Of a stretch of 64,000 nt of DNA, positions 29,040 to 39,900 are shown one piece after another. A model generated the notes under the pieces. That model saw nothing but the letters and a program-made list of their open reading frames with translations, ran no database searches and was not told the origin of the DNA. The DNA is from Microcoleus vaginatus PCC 9802 (GTDB taxonomy: Bacteria > Cyanobacteriota > Cyanobacteriia > Cyanobacteriales > Microcoleaceae). The position numbers were made by a program, and so were the translations under genes. The DNA lies in NCBI GenBank assembly GCA_022701275.1, contig CP031740.1, forward strand, positions 3,917,001 to 3,981,000, given 5' to 3'. Each line of letters opens with the position of its first letter. Positions within the stretch are counted from its first letter, which is position 1.

Positions 29040-31367
29040 ATGCCATTTTACGAACTGCTAAATGTTCCCCAACGGAACAAATTCTCTCCCTCTTCCGAAG
29101 ATATCATAGGCGTTATCGACACCCTTTATGACTACGTTGAATTTGTTAAGGGCGATCGTATTGCTACGCTTCCTGAAGACCGTTGGGGAACGGAAGTGGC
29201 GGTGATCGGTGCAGGAGTTGCTGGATTGGTTGCTGCCTACGAACTTTTGAAAATGGGTGCAAAACCTGTACTCTTTGAAGCTAGCGATCGCATTGGCGGA
29301 CGGGCTTATTCTAAACACTTCACCGAATCTGATGGCAAAGAATCTCCTGTTTTGGCTGAGTTGGGAGCGATGCGGTTTCCTCCCTCTGGAAAACTGTTTT
29401 TTTACTATCTCAGCCAGGTTTTTAATCTTTCCACACAAGGAGGCAGCTTTCCCGATCCGGGGAAAGTCCCAACAAAACTGTATTACGAAAATGAAGAGAT
29501 AGACTGGCCAGAGGGTTGCGCGCACCCGAACAACAAAGAATTTGAACGCATTGGAAACGAGTGGAATAGTTTTGTGAATAAGCTAGTCGAACCACTTAAA
29601 CAAGCTTGGGGGGAATTAGCAACTGTCAAACAAAAAGGCGATGCTCAAGAGTACCAACAAAAGCGGAAAAAGCTCAGACAAATTTGGCAAGGTTATATCT
29701 ATCGCTATCAAAACATCAGCTTCTACAAAGCAGTTCGTCAGGGGATTCCCAGTTGGACAGACGAAGATGCCAACAAATTTGGCGCACTTGGCATGGGTTC
29801 AGGAGGATTTGGGCCGTTATTTCCGATTAATTTCCTAGAATTCCTGCGAATCGTAGCTAACGGCTGGGAAGACAATCAGCAACTTCTCCCCTTTGGCATC
29901 AGCGCCTTTATTGAGAAATTTTACACCGAGCCAGTTGATTCTCCTCGGGGAAGGCAATCGCTGCAAGATTTGAATGCCCTGCATCTAAACACTCCAGTTA
30001 CCGCCATTAAATACCAAAATGGTAAACCCGTCGTTTACTATACCAATCCAGATAAGAGCGAGCAATCGAAATCCTTTGAAGCGGTTATTGTTACAACCAC
30101 AACTCGCTCAATGGAGTTAATGGGGTTAACCCTCGACTTTCCTACCAGTTCTGATGCGGTTATTGCTAAACAATCCGTTCAGGTGGCATTACGCAACCTA
30201 CACTTAACCACCTCTTCAAAACTGTTTATTCGCACGAAAACAAAGTTTTGGTTGGATGATAATGGTCAGCCAAAACCGAATATTCCCCAAAATATTCAAA
30301 CTGACGAATTACCGCGTGGCATCTACGCCCTTGACTATCCCAAAGAATACAATCCTGACAACAACGGAGTCGTCGTGGTTAGCTACACTTGGGAAGATGA
30401 TTCAACGAAGTTAATGGGATTAAGCCCGCAAGAGCGGCTGAAACTGTTTAAAAAGGCGATCGCCAATGTAAGTCCCGAGTTTGCCAAAAATCTCGTTCCC
30501 CTTAAGTTTAAGGACAAGGAGGGTAAGGACAAGGACGATATTTTGTGTATTGACTGGCAAGCAGAAGATTATTACTACGGCGCCTTTAAGCTTCAGTATC
30601 CCGGACAAGAACCCAACACTCAGGCGGCGTACTATCAATTTTTAAGCGCCCTTGACTCTCAAAGCGATCGAGGAGTTTACCTGGCAGGTGATAGCATTTC
30701 TTGGGCAGGAGGTTGGACAGAAGGAGCGATGCACACAGCAATTAATGCGGCTTGCGCTGCTGCTAAACGCCTTGGTGCAACAGTCAAAGACAACTCACCT
30801 CTAATTCAAGATTCGCGCCTCTACTACTACGGGCAACGCCTTCTGCGCCATGAAAAGGCGGTTGGCTATTCAAACGATACCAACAATGAGCTTTACAATT
30901 GGTTTGACGATACAGAAGCAGCGAAAAATCAAGTCTTTCCCTTTTTGACCAAAATTGTTGTTCGTCACGGGGATATTATCGATCGCCTGCAAGTATGTTA
31001 CGGCGATGAATGTCTGTTTGCTCGTGGTGGTAACGGTGGCGAAGAAAGTATCTTTGAAATCGAACCTGGAGATTCTCTCGTTGAAGTTTCGGGTTATTAC
31101 GGCACTTGGTATGGTTGGAGAGCTATTCTGCAATTAACCTTTAAAACCCAAGATGGTAAAACCGCAACTTACGGGACAAAAAACAACGCTTCCAAGATGG
31201 AGTCTTTTTCCTTTACTGCTAACTCAGGCCAAAAGGAACGCATCTTGGCTTTTCACGGTTCTACATTTTCAGGAAACTTGGCAGGCGGACGTGCCACTTC
31301 GTTTCTAGGGTCTCTAGGGGTAACGATTGAATACCCCGATACTTCTCTTGAAGCAAAGTCAGGCTGA
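29040..31367 (+). CDS. Flavin amine/L-amino-acid oxidase with C-terminal jacalin-like domain
   Basis: A 775-residue FAD enzyme. The dinucleotide motif is VAVIGAGVAGLVAAYE (GxGxxG at 57-62), with Glu80 and SDRIGGRA following, as in monoamine, tryptophan and L-amino-acid oxidases. A C-terminal flavin-binding motif is seen in GVYLAGDSISWAGGWTEGAM. Residues about 640-770 read ARGGNGGEESIFEIEPGDSLVEV, then ILQLTFKTQDGKTATYG and KERILAFHG, the pattern of a jacalin-like mannose-binding lectin domain. There is no signal peptide. The likely reaction releases an oxo-acid or aldehyde, ammonia and H2O2; the lectin part may target it to glycans. A decayed copy of its central part follows at 31406. Confidence 0.85.
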   Translation: MPFYELLNVPQRNKFSPSSEDIIGVIDTLYDYVEFVKGDRIATLPEDRWGTEVAVIGAGVAGLVAAYELLKMGAKPVLFEASDRIGGRAYSKHFTESDGKESPVLAELGAMRFPPSGKLFFYYLSQVFNLSTQGGSFPDPGKVPTKLYYENEEIDWPEGCAHPNNKEFERIGNEWNSFVNKLVEPLKQAWGELATVKQKGDAQEYQQKRKKLRQIWQGYIYRYQNISFYKAVRQGIPSWTDEDANKFGALGMGSGGFGPLFPINFLEFLRIVANGWEDNQQLLPFGISAFIEKFYTEPVDSPRGRQSLQDLNALHLNTPVTAIKYQNGKPVVYYTNPDKSEQSKSFEAVIVTTTTRSMELMGLTLDFPTSSDAVIAKQSVQVALRNLHLTTSSKLFIRTKTKFWLDDNGQPKPNIPQNIQTDELPRGIYALDYPKEYNPDNNGVVVVSYTWEDDSTKLMGLSPQERLKLFKKAIANVSPEFAKNLVPLKFKDKEGKDKDDILCIDWQAEDYYYGAFKLQYPGQEPNTQAAYYQFLSALDSQSDRGVYLAGDSISWAGGWTEGAMHTAINAACAAAKRLGATVKDNSPLIQDSRLYYYGQRLLRHEKAVGYSNDTNNELYNWFDDTEAAKNQVFPFLTKIVVRHGDIIDRLQVCYGDECLFARGGNGGEESIFEIEPGDSLVEVSGYYGTWYGWRAILQLTFKTQDGKTATYGTKNNASKMESFSFTANSGQKERILAFHGSTFSGNLAGGRATSFLGSLGVTIEYPDTSLEAKSG

Positions 31368-31405
31368 ATGAGAATAATAATTAAGTATCAAAAGAGCGAG
31401 GGGAG

Positions 31406-31507
31406 TTGTTAAAACAGGCGATCGCCAAGGTGAATCCTGAATTCGCAAATAATCTTGGGTTTCCTAGCGAGGATGATATCTTAAATATAGATATCTCCAG
31501 AGACTAG
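31406..31507 (+). pseudogene. Fragment duplicated from the amine oxidase
   Basis: Reads LLKQAIAKVNPEFANNLGF, then DDILNIDISRD and a stop. This matches the oxidase segment LFKKAIANVSPEFAKNL...DDILCIDWQAED (encoded near 30440-30560) with a short deletion. It has no start and is only 34 codons long. Confidence 0.7.
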
Positions 31508-31558
31508 GTGTTTATTTAGACAGGACAAAAATTTGAAATTATTTTTTGGAGAAGTCTA

Positions 31559-34500
31559 ATGACGATCGTACTTAGTGGTTACCAGATAATTGCTCCGATT
31601 TATGAAAGCGCCAAATCCATAGTTTATCGAGGTATCCGACAACAGGATAACCAACCTGTTATCTTCAAGATGCTCAAGCATAACTATCCCACACCAAGCG
31701 AACTGACCCATTACAAGCAGGAGTATGAGATTGCTAGCAATCTGAACATCCAGGGAGTCATCAAAGCTTATAGCCTCCAGGAGTATCAAAGAAGGTTGGT
31801 TATCATCCTAGAGGATTTTGGGGGCACCTCCTTAAAGATGTTAATTAACGACCCTGTAGAGGCGAAAAATATTGCGTCCCTACCAAATTTTCTCCACATT
31901 GCCATCAAAATAGCAGAAATTCTGGGCAACATTCACGCTGCCAACATTATTCACAAGGATATTAACCCCGCAAATATTCTTTTTAATCAAGAAACAGGAC
32001 AAGTTAAAATTATCGACTTTGGTATTTCCACCGTCTTCACTCGCGAAAATCCCACCCTGAAAAGTCCGAATGTTTTAGAAGGAACATTAGCTTATATTTC
32101 TCCAGAGCAAACCGGGAGGATGAATCGTTTCCTCGATTACCGCAGTGATTTTTATTCTCTTGGCATTACTTTCTACCAACTCCTCACCGGACAACTTCCA
32201 TTTACTACTAACGATGCTTTAGAGTTGGTGCATTGTCATATTGCTAAACAGCCCGAGCCACCCCATCAAATCGATCCAGAAATACCCAAGCCTGTTTCCG
32301 ATATTGTGATGAAGATGATAGCGAAAACGGCTGAAAATCGATACCAAAGTGCTTTTGGCATTAAAACTGATTTGGAAATATGTCTGAACCAGTTACAAAT
32401 CCAAAACCTAATTGAGCCATTCACTCTCGGTTCTCAAGAGATATCCGGCAAGTTTCAAATTCCCCAAAAACTATACGGACGTGAGGCAGAGATTGCTACT
32501 TTATTAGCAGCCTTCGATAGAGTAGCAGCAGGGAAAGTAGACGGAATCGAACTGATGCTGGTAGCTGGTTATTCTGGGATTGGTAAATCAGCATTAGTCA
32601 AAGAAATTTATAAGCCAATTACTCGCGCTCGCGGCTATTTTATTGCCGGAAAATTCGATCAGTTTCAGCGTAATATTCCCTACTCCGCTGTAGTGGCTGC
32701 TTTTTCTGACTTAGTTCGACAATTGTTAACAGAAACAGAAACACAACTAAACAAATGGCGAGAAAAAATATTAACAGCTTTAGGTGTTAATGGTCAGATC
32801 GCGATCGATGTAATTCCTGAACTAGAACTAATTGTGGGCAAACAACCACCAGTACCGAGTTTAGGATTTGCTGAAGCGCAAAATCGCTTTAATATAGTAT
32901 TCCAAAACTTTATTCGCACTTTTTGTTCTCAAGACCATCCGTTAGTTATATTTTTGGATGACTTGCAATGGGCAGACTCTGCTACTCTCAAATTAATTCA
33001 ACTAATGATGACGGATGCAGATACGCGATACCTATTTTTAATAGGAGCGTATCGGGATAACGAAGTCAACTCGACTCATCCTTTGACGGTGGCTTTGGAA
33101 GACATCCGCGCCGGAGGATCGACTGTCAATAGGATCGCGCTCGCACCTTTAAGAAGAGAACATATTAGCCAGATTATTGCTGATACATTGTCTAGTACCA
33201 TAGAAACCGTACAACCCTTATCCGAATTAGTAGTTAGAAAAACTAATAGCAACCCTTTCTTTCTCAATGAATTTTTGAAAAATTTGTACAATGAAGAGTT
33301 AGTTTATTTCAACTTGGATTCGCATATTTGGACATGGAATATCGCTCAAATTCAAGAGATAGCAATAGCAGATAATGTAGTTGAGTTAATGATTGCTAAG
33401 CTCAAAAAAATGACTGAATCCAGTCAGCAAGTCTTGCGTTTAGCAGCTTGTGTGGGCAGAGATTTTGACTTGAATACCCTATCAATTATTTGCGGAAAAT
33501 TGGCAGTAGAGCTTTTTTCACATCTCAGAGCCGCCATTCAGTCAGAGTTAATTATTTCCTTATCAGAACTAGATTCAGAACTTTTAATCCAATCTTATAA
33601 ATTCGGGCACGATCGCATCCAGGAAGCTGCATATGCTTTGATTGACGAATCAGAGAAAAAAGCAATTCATTTACAGATTGGTCGCCTACTTCGGCAAAAT
33701 AGGCTACCCGAAACCTTGTCCGAAAAAATATTTGAAATCGTCGATCATTTTAATATAGCAGTTGAACTGATTACCCATCAACAAGAGCGAGACGAAATTG
33801 CCAAGCTGAATCTAATAGCAGGTCAGAAAGCAAAAGCAGCAACAGCTTATAGTGAAGCAGTTGAATATTTGCATACGGGATTAAATCTCTTGGCACAAGA
33901 TAGTTGGCAAGGGCAGTACGAATTAACGCTCAATCTTTATACAGAAGCGGTAGGGGCAGAATACTTAAATACCAATTTTGAGGAAGCTGAAAAACTTTCT
34001 GAAGTTGTGTTTGAACAAGCTAAAACGGTACTAGATAAATTCAAGGTTTATGATGCAAAGATGCAGTTTGCTTGCGTTCAAAATCAGATGTCTTCTGCGA
34101 TAGATACTGGGTTAAAACTTCTGGAAATGTTAGGTGTGTTTCTGTCAAAAATACCGCCAACTAACTTGAATATTGACAGTCTTTATGAATTGCCCGAAAT
34201 GACTGACCCTGCCTTATTGTCAGCTATGCGTATATTCATAAATTTATTTAGTCCTGTCTGTATTAGTAATCCTGCCTTATTATCAACGATCGCATTTACC
34301 ATGCTCGAACTATGTCTTCGAGAAGGGAATTCGCCCCAAGCTGCTTTCGCTTACGTTTTTTATGGAGTTCTTTTGTGTACGGAAATGAACGAGATCGAGG
34401 CGGGATATAAGTTTGGTAGATTAGCTTTGCAGGTGTTAGACAAATTTGAATCTAGCGATATAAAATGTAAGGTTCATGAAGTATTTAATGCTTTCATTAG

Positions 34501-36508
34501 ACACTGGAAAGAACCTGCTCGCGCCTCAATAGAAGCTTTGCGCCAAACCGTTCAATTCGGGCTGGAAACTGGAGATTTAGAATTTGCCGGTTATTCTGCT
34601 ATTCACTATTGTGCTTACATATTATTGGTGGGATATCCTCTGGAGTTAGTCGCTCAAAAGCAGATGGCATATATTGAATTTCTTCATAAATCAAAACAGA
34701 ATTTTTCCCTGTTTTATGCCCAAATTTGGGTGCAGTTAGCCTTGAATTTAATGGGTAAAGCTAAAAATAAAACTTGCTTAATGGGTGAGCTTTTCAACGA
34801 AGAAGAAATGCTACCCTTTTTGCAAAACAATAATAATCTTAGTTCTTTGTTTGCAGCCCATCTAGTCAAAAGTATTCTCAGTTATTTATTTAAAGACTAT
34901 CAGGAAGCTACCAACAATGCAGCGCTCGCTACAAAGTACGAACAAGCGATGGCAGGATTGCTTCCTGCCACTGAACATCCATTTTACTATTCTTTATCCC
35001 TTCTGGCTTTGTATGAAAAGGCTGATAGCGATAAAAAAAAAGAATATCTCGAACAAGTAAATCTTAATCAAAATAAAATGAAAAAATGGGTCGATTGTGT
35101 GTCGATAAATTTCCAGCACAAATACGACCTAGTGGAGGCTGAAAAAGCGAGAGTATTAGGTCAGAATTGGCAAGCCGCAGAACTGTACGAGCGAGCGATT
35201 AAAGGTGCTAGAGACAACGGATATATTCAAGATGAAGCCCTGGCTTATGAGTTGGCGGCTGAATTTTATCTAACAAGTGGTATGGATCAAATTGCCCAAA
35301 CTTATTTACAAGAGGCATACTATAGCTATACTCGCTGGCAAGCTTGGGCAAAAGTTGAGGATTTGGAATCAAGATATTCGCAGTTACGAACTAAATCTTC
35401 GGCAGCCACTCGCTTTACAGAAGCGCCTACGACTTTAACCCAAATAAAAAGTACCAAAAGCTCGGACATCGCTTTAGATTTCGCGACAGTCATCAAAGCT
35501 TCTCAAGCTATTTCTGGGGGAATTTTCCTAGAGCAACTACTACCAAAATTGATGAAAATTTTGATTGAGAATGCCGGCGCGCAAGTGGGTTTTATAATTT
35601 TAGAATCTCAGGAAAGATTGCTGATTGAAGCTGAAGGTTCTGTTGAGTCAGAACAAGTCACAGTCTTACAGTCAATCAACATTGAAACTAGCGAAAAGCT
35701 GCCGCTAGGTGTCATCCAATATGTGGCGAGAACTCAAGAAGATGTCGTTTTATCGGATGCTACTAACGAAGGAGTTTTTACTCAGGAACCCTATATTGTC
35801 AAAAACTTGCCCAAGTCAGTTTTATGTGCGCCCATTCTCAATCAAGGGAAACTGATTGGGATTCTGTATTTAGAAAATAAATTGACAGTAGGAGCCTTTA
35901 CGAGCCAGCGTTTAGAAGTCCTTAAGGTTCTATCTTCCCAAGCCGCTATTTCGATCGAAAATGCCCGACTCTATCAAAACTTAGAAGATAAAGTCGCAGA
36001 ACGCACTGCTCAACTAGCTGAAGCGAATCAAGAAATTAGCACCCTGAATCAAAAACTAAAAGCCGAAAATGTCCGCATGAGTGCAGAACTCGATATTGTC
36101 AAACAACTGCAACAAATGGTGTTGCCAAAACAGTCAGAATTAGAGGCAGTGGAAGGCTTAGAAATAGCTGGGTTTATGGAACCAGCAGATGAAGTTGGCG
36201 GCGATTACTACGACGTATTGCAACAGGATGGTCAAGTCAAGATTAGCATTGGTGATGTCACCGGACATGGTTTAGAAAGTGGCGTGTTGATGATTATGGC
36301 ACAAACGGCTGTCAGGACGCTTCAGAAAATGAACGCAACAGATCCAGTGAAGTTTTTGGAGGTTCTCAACCAGACTCTTTATGAAAATCTCCAGCGCATG
36401 GACTCTTCTAGAAATATGTCTCTAGCTATCTTAGACTATGCCGGAGGTGTCCTGAAATTAAGCGGACAACATGAAGAAATAATTGTGGTGCGCGCTGATG
36501 GAAAATAG
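31559..36508 (+). CDS. Ser/Thr kinase-ATPase-GAF-SpoIIE phosphatase hybrid, ended early by amber codon
   Basis: A 1649-residue signalling protein. Residues about 8-275: Ser/Thr kinase with catalytic HKDINPAN and the DFG motif. About 300-620: predictive-ATPase domain with P-loop GYSGIGKS, as in cyanobacterial PknB-type multidomain kinases. Then a long TPR-like helical region. About 1300-1475: GAF domain. 1475-1520: coiled coil. From 1520: SpoIIE/PP2C phosphatase (VGGDYYDV, IGDVTGHGLESG). The frame stops at TAG (36506-36508) within that phosphatase domain and continues in phase to 36817, so the gene reads as nonsense-interrupted. Kinase and phosphatase in one chain suggest self-contained phospho-switching in response to a GAF ligand. 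Confidence 0.88.
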   Translation: MTIVLSGYQIIAPIYESAKSIVYRGIRQQDNQPVIFKMLKHNYPTPSELTHYKQEYEIASNLNIQGVIKAYSLQEYQRRLVIILEDFGGTSLKMLINDPVEAKNIASLPNFLHIAIKIAEILGNIHAANIIHKDINPANILFNQETGQVKIIDFGISTVFTRENPTLKSPNVLEGTLAYISPEQTGRMNRFLDYRSDFYSLGITFYQLLTGQLPFTTNDALELVHCHIAKQPEPPHQIDPEIPKPVSDIVMKMIAKTAENRYQSAFGIKTDLEICLNQLQIQNLIEPFTLGSQEISGKFQIPQKLYGREAEIATLLAAFDRVAAGKVDGIELMLVAGYSGIGKSALVKEIYKPITRARGYFIAGKFDQFQRNIPYSAVVAAFSDLVRQLLTETETQLNKWREKILTALGVNGQIAIDVIPELELIVGKQPPVPSLGFAEAQNRFNIVFQNFIRTFCSQDHPLVIFLDDLQWADSATLKLIQLMMTDADTRYLFLIGAYRDNEVNSTHPLTVALEDIRAGGSTVNRIALAPLRREHISQIIADTLSSTIETVQPLSELVVRKTNSNPFFLNEFLKNLYNEELVYFNLDSHIWTWNIAQIQEIAIADNVVELMIAKLKKMTESSQQVLRLAACVGRDFDLNTLSIICGKLAVELFSHLRAAIQSELIISLSELDSELLIQSYKFGHDRIQEAAYALIDESEKKAIHLQIGRLLRQNRLPETLSEKIFEIVDHFNIAVELITHQQERDEIAKLNLIAGQKAKAATAYSEAVEYLHTGLNLLAQDSWQGQYELTLNLYTEAVGAEYLNTNFEEAEKLSEVVFEQAKTVLDKFKVYDAKMQFACVQNQMSSAIDTGLKLLEMLGVFLSKIPPTNLNIDSLYELPEMTDPALLSAMRIFINLFSPVCISNPALLSTIAFTMLELCLREGNSPQAAFAYVFYGVLLCTEMNEIEAGYKFGRLALQVLDKFESSDIKCKVHEVFNAFIRHWKEPARASIEALRQTVQFGLETGDLEFAGYSAIHYCAYILLVGYPLELVAQKQMAYIEFLHKSKQNFSLFYAQIWVQLALNLMGKAKNKTCLMGELFNEEEMLPFLQNNNNLSSLFAAHLVKSILSYLFKDYQEATNNAALATKYEQAMAGLLPATEHPFYYSLSLLALYEKADSDKKKEYLEQVNLNQNKMKKWVDCVSINFQHKYDLVEAEKARVLGQNWQAAELYERAIKGARDNGYIQDEALAYELAAEFYLTSGMDQIAQTYLQEAYYSYTRWQAWAKVEDLESRYSQLRTKSSAATRFTEAPTTLTQIKSTKSSDIALDFATVIKASQAISGGIFLEQLLPKLMKILIENAGAQVGFIILESQERLLIEAEGSVESEQVTVLQSINIETSEKLPLGVIQYVARTQEDVVLSDATNEGVFTQEPYIVKNLPKSVLCAPILNQGKLIGILYLENKLTVGAFTSQRLEVLKVLSSQAAISIENARLYQNLEDKVAERTAQLAEANQEISTLNQKLKAENVRMSAELDIVKQLQQMVLPKQSELEAVEGLEIAGFMEPADEVGGDYYDVLQQDGQVKISIGDVTGHGLESGVLMIMAQTAVRTLQKMNATDPVKFLEVLNQTLYENLQRMDSSRNMSLAILDYAGGVLKLSGQHEEIIVVRADGK

Positions 36509-36523
36509 GAGCGCATAGACACG

Positions 36524-36817
36524 ATGGATTTAGGCTTTCCCATTGGCTTAGTAGAAGAGATTGGCGACTTTATTGCTCAAACAGAAGTGCAGTTAAATCC
36601 TGGGGATGTGGTGGTGCTTTATACTGATGGAATTCCAGAAGCTAAAGATATTAATAAAAGGCAGTACGGATTAAAAAGGTTGTGGCAAGTGGTGGTTGAA
36701 AATCGTCAGCGCTGTGCCCAAGAAATTCGGGAAGCCGTGATTGATGATGTGCGGCAGTATATTGGGACTCAGAAAGTTTTTGATGATATTACTTTGGTGG
36801 TGATGAAGCAGAAATAG
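36524..36817 (+). pseudogene. 3' part of the SpoIIE phosphatase domain, after the amber codon
   Basis: In the same frame as the kinase hybrid and separated by TAG plus five codons. It encodes MDLGFPIGLVEEIGDF, then VVLYTDGIPEAKD and DDITLVVMK, which are the closing PP2C motifs including the metal-binding Asp residues. With a sense codon at 36506 the protein would have 1752 residues. Expressed alone it would lack the first half of the phosphatase domain. Confidence 0.8.
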
Positions 36818-36870
36818 AGTTCCACACCCGCTGGATCGATCGGCGCTTGAAACCGCTACTACACAACAAA

Positions 36871-36888
36871 AGTCCGCCTTCGCGGACT
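36871..36888 (-). terminator. Terminator hairpin between convergent genes
   Basis: AGTCCGC (36871-36877) and GCGGACT (36882-36888) around a CTTC loop, followed on the minus strand by TTTTGTTGT. Best fit as terminator of the giant CHAT gene; it may act in both directions. Confidence 0.65.
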
Positions 36889-36908
36889 CAAGAAATCAAG
36901 ATGGCAGC

Positions 36909-39900
36909 TTACCAAGGGCTTCCGATCATGGTGAAACTACTCCAATAGTAAGGATGAGAAAAACTTTGGTTTGCTTGTTGTAAATTAGCAGGTAAATTTA
37001 ACTTGTCGCCTGTTGTTACTAGCTGTCCGTTTTCCAGCCGCACTTTACCGGACATTATTGCTTGTTGAGCGCGTTGCAAAGCTTCTGCCTTTGTTGTGGT
37101 TCCTCGCAACTGCTGGTAAAATTCGCTCATTAGCCCCAAAGTGCCTCCATCGTCAACATACCACAAACTCCCTAAAGCAGATTTGGCGCCGGATTTTACT
37201 GCTAAACCTCCAAAACCTAACTCTGCTTCCCGATCGCCCACAGCAGTTCTACAAGCACTCAATACTAACAAGTCTACCTGCGGATTGCGCCAATTCAAAC
37301 TCTCCATGCGATCGAGCTGCAATTTGGAATTCCACAGTTGAATGTAGGAATTGCTCGGTTTTCCCGGTTTGAATTCAGCGTGAGTTGCTAGGTGAACGAT
37401 CCGAAATCCTCCCTTGGCGTGTTCCGACGTGAGATTATCTAAAGTGAAAGTAGAATTGAGGAAAGATGGGCTCTGCCACTGAGCCGAAATCGCCTGCAAT
37501 TCGATCGGCACACTGGGCAAGGGCTGTTGGTCAACAAATTCCGACCTTCCCATTGCTAGCACGGTGGCGTCTCTAACTGCTTTATAATCGGTATTAGTCG
37601 AACTAAAACTTGGAATTAGGCTGAAACTGTATTTTTCCATCAAGAAGCCTTTACCGTCGTGCAAAGCGGCCAAGGGCAGGCTTCGCAATCCCGCATCGAC
37701 TGACACTAACAAAGTCTGAATTCCTAAGTTTTCTAAGTCTTTTTCTAGGGGTGCGATCGCCCATTTATATAGTTGCTGGGCCGCGGCTAGATAACTGGTA
37801 CTACCGCGTTTTGCGGGATTGGTGATTTCATCGCGCAACTCCTTAACGGTGGGAAAAAGAGCTGCTCTGTTGGCTTCGGGGACGCTGTAGTGAATCGGCC
37901 GCCCCACGGGAGCAACTAAAATTAGTTCCAGTCGATCGGCTCGCGAGACTATGTAGATAATACCAGACCGCTTGCCGGTTTGCTGTTCAATATTTTGTAG
38001 AGTTTCTTGGAATGTCGAAATCAAGGTTTTTTCCTCTGGGAGGTTGGCTTTTACTCCCAGGTATTCTCCAAATTCTTGATTCCTCATTTCTTCGATTCCC
38101 CAGACTATTTTCTGTATGTCGTTACCTTCAAAAAGTCGATCAGGAGATCGAACATATCCCAGAACTAAATTAGAAGTAGGGTTGACTGTTGGTGGTTGTT
38201 TTGATTCTGGTGGGGACGGTACGATGTCGGCGGGTAATGGACTGGTGATACTTTGATCGATGGTTAAAATTCGATCGGAAGCAGCAACAGGGGGATTGTC
38301 TCGCGGTGGAGTTTTCGGGGGTTGAAAGTCTTCTGAATCAGGGGTTGAAGGTTGCGGTGCGGGTGTATCTCCGGCTGTGGGCGATGCTAGTGTTGTCACA
38401 GGTGCGATCGGATTTAAGGGATCTTGTACAGATTCTAGGGCTGACGTTACCGGCTGATTTTCCTGTTGATTGATGACCATTACTTGCTGATTTTCCTGCT
38501 GATTTGTTTCCGTTACTTGCTGATTTTCCTGCTGATTTGTTTCCGTAACCTGCTGATTTGTTTCCATTACCTGCTGATTTGTTTCCGTTGTTTGCGGAAG
38601 TATTGGCAGAACGGTTCCCGTTGTTTCCGTTATTGGCGGAACGGTTCCCGTTATTGGCGAAACGGTTTCCGTTATTGGGGGGATTGTTGGCGGAATTGTT
38701 GGCAGAACGGTTCGCGTTATTGGGGGAATTGTTGGCGGAATTATTGGGGGAATTGTTTGCGTTAGGGGCGGAATTGCTGGCGGGACTGTGGCCGGAATTG
38801 TTGGGGGAATTGTTTGCGTTAGGGGCGGAATTGTTGGGGGAATTGTTTGCGTTAGGGGCGGAATTGTTGGGGGAATTGTTTGCGTTAGAGGCGGAATTGT
38901 TGGGGGAATTGTTTGCGTTAGAGGCGGAATTGTTGGGGGAATCGTTTGCGTTAGAGGCGGAATTGTTGGGGGAATTGTTTCCGTTAGAGGCGGAATTGTT
39001 GGGGGAATTGTTTCCGTTAGAGGCGGAAGTGTTGGGGGAATTGTTTCCGTTAGGGGCGGAATTGTTTCCGTTAGGGGCGGAATTGTTGGGGGAATTGTTT
39101 CCGTTGTGGGGGGAATTGTTGGGGGGATTGTTTCCGTTGTGGGGGGAATTGTTGGGGGGATTGTTTCCGTCGTTGTGGGCGGAACGGTTGGCGTCGGGTC
39201 GATCGCGTCATCAGTCAAAAACGCAATATTACCAACACTACTAGAACGCGGAAACGACTGCGATGTAATGGTAGATTGTCCCGTTGTAATTGCACCCGCC
39301 GTACCGTTGCTAGCAGCATCCCCCACCACAAACGGTTGAATCGGCGTCCCTCCATCTCCCCCAGCGTGCACAATTGTAATTTGGCCACCCCCGGCGGCGC
39401 CAGCAGTAGAAATGCTAGCAAATCCCGTCGGGGAAACTGGGGTGGAAAAAGCACCCGTAGCGCGGAAAAATCCCCCCGTCGATTCAATAAAGACCTCGCC
39501 CCCGGTGCCGCCAGTACCGCCTTGGGCATTGATCCACTCTACTTGAATATCGCCGATCGGATCTAAGAACACATTGCCGGCATTTCCGACTATACCGCTA
39601 GAGTTAATCTGTCCGGCCGTAATTGAAGTTATCGCCTTAACAGTTATGTTACCGCCACTGTTTCCCGATGTATTCAAATTGCCTGCTGTGAAGTTGTTAC
39701 CGCTTGTAAAGAGAATTTCTCCGCCATTAGTAGTAATATTTTTAACACTTATATCGCCCTTGGCAGTAATATCGACTTTGCCTGCGGTGACATCTCCCGA
39801 TAAATTGACTTTTTCCGTGTTTGGTGCTGTCAATTGTTGCGCGTTAATTGTCGAGTTTCCTGTCACATTGCCAGCATTTTCGATCGCAAGATTTCCTAAC

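Noticed and set aside
38558-39339. Plus-strand repetitive frames (AELLGELFAL and VGGIVCVRGGI types)
   Set aside because: They are the reverse of the Pro/Thr linker minisatellite of the giant gene; any frame over such a repeat stays open.
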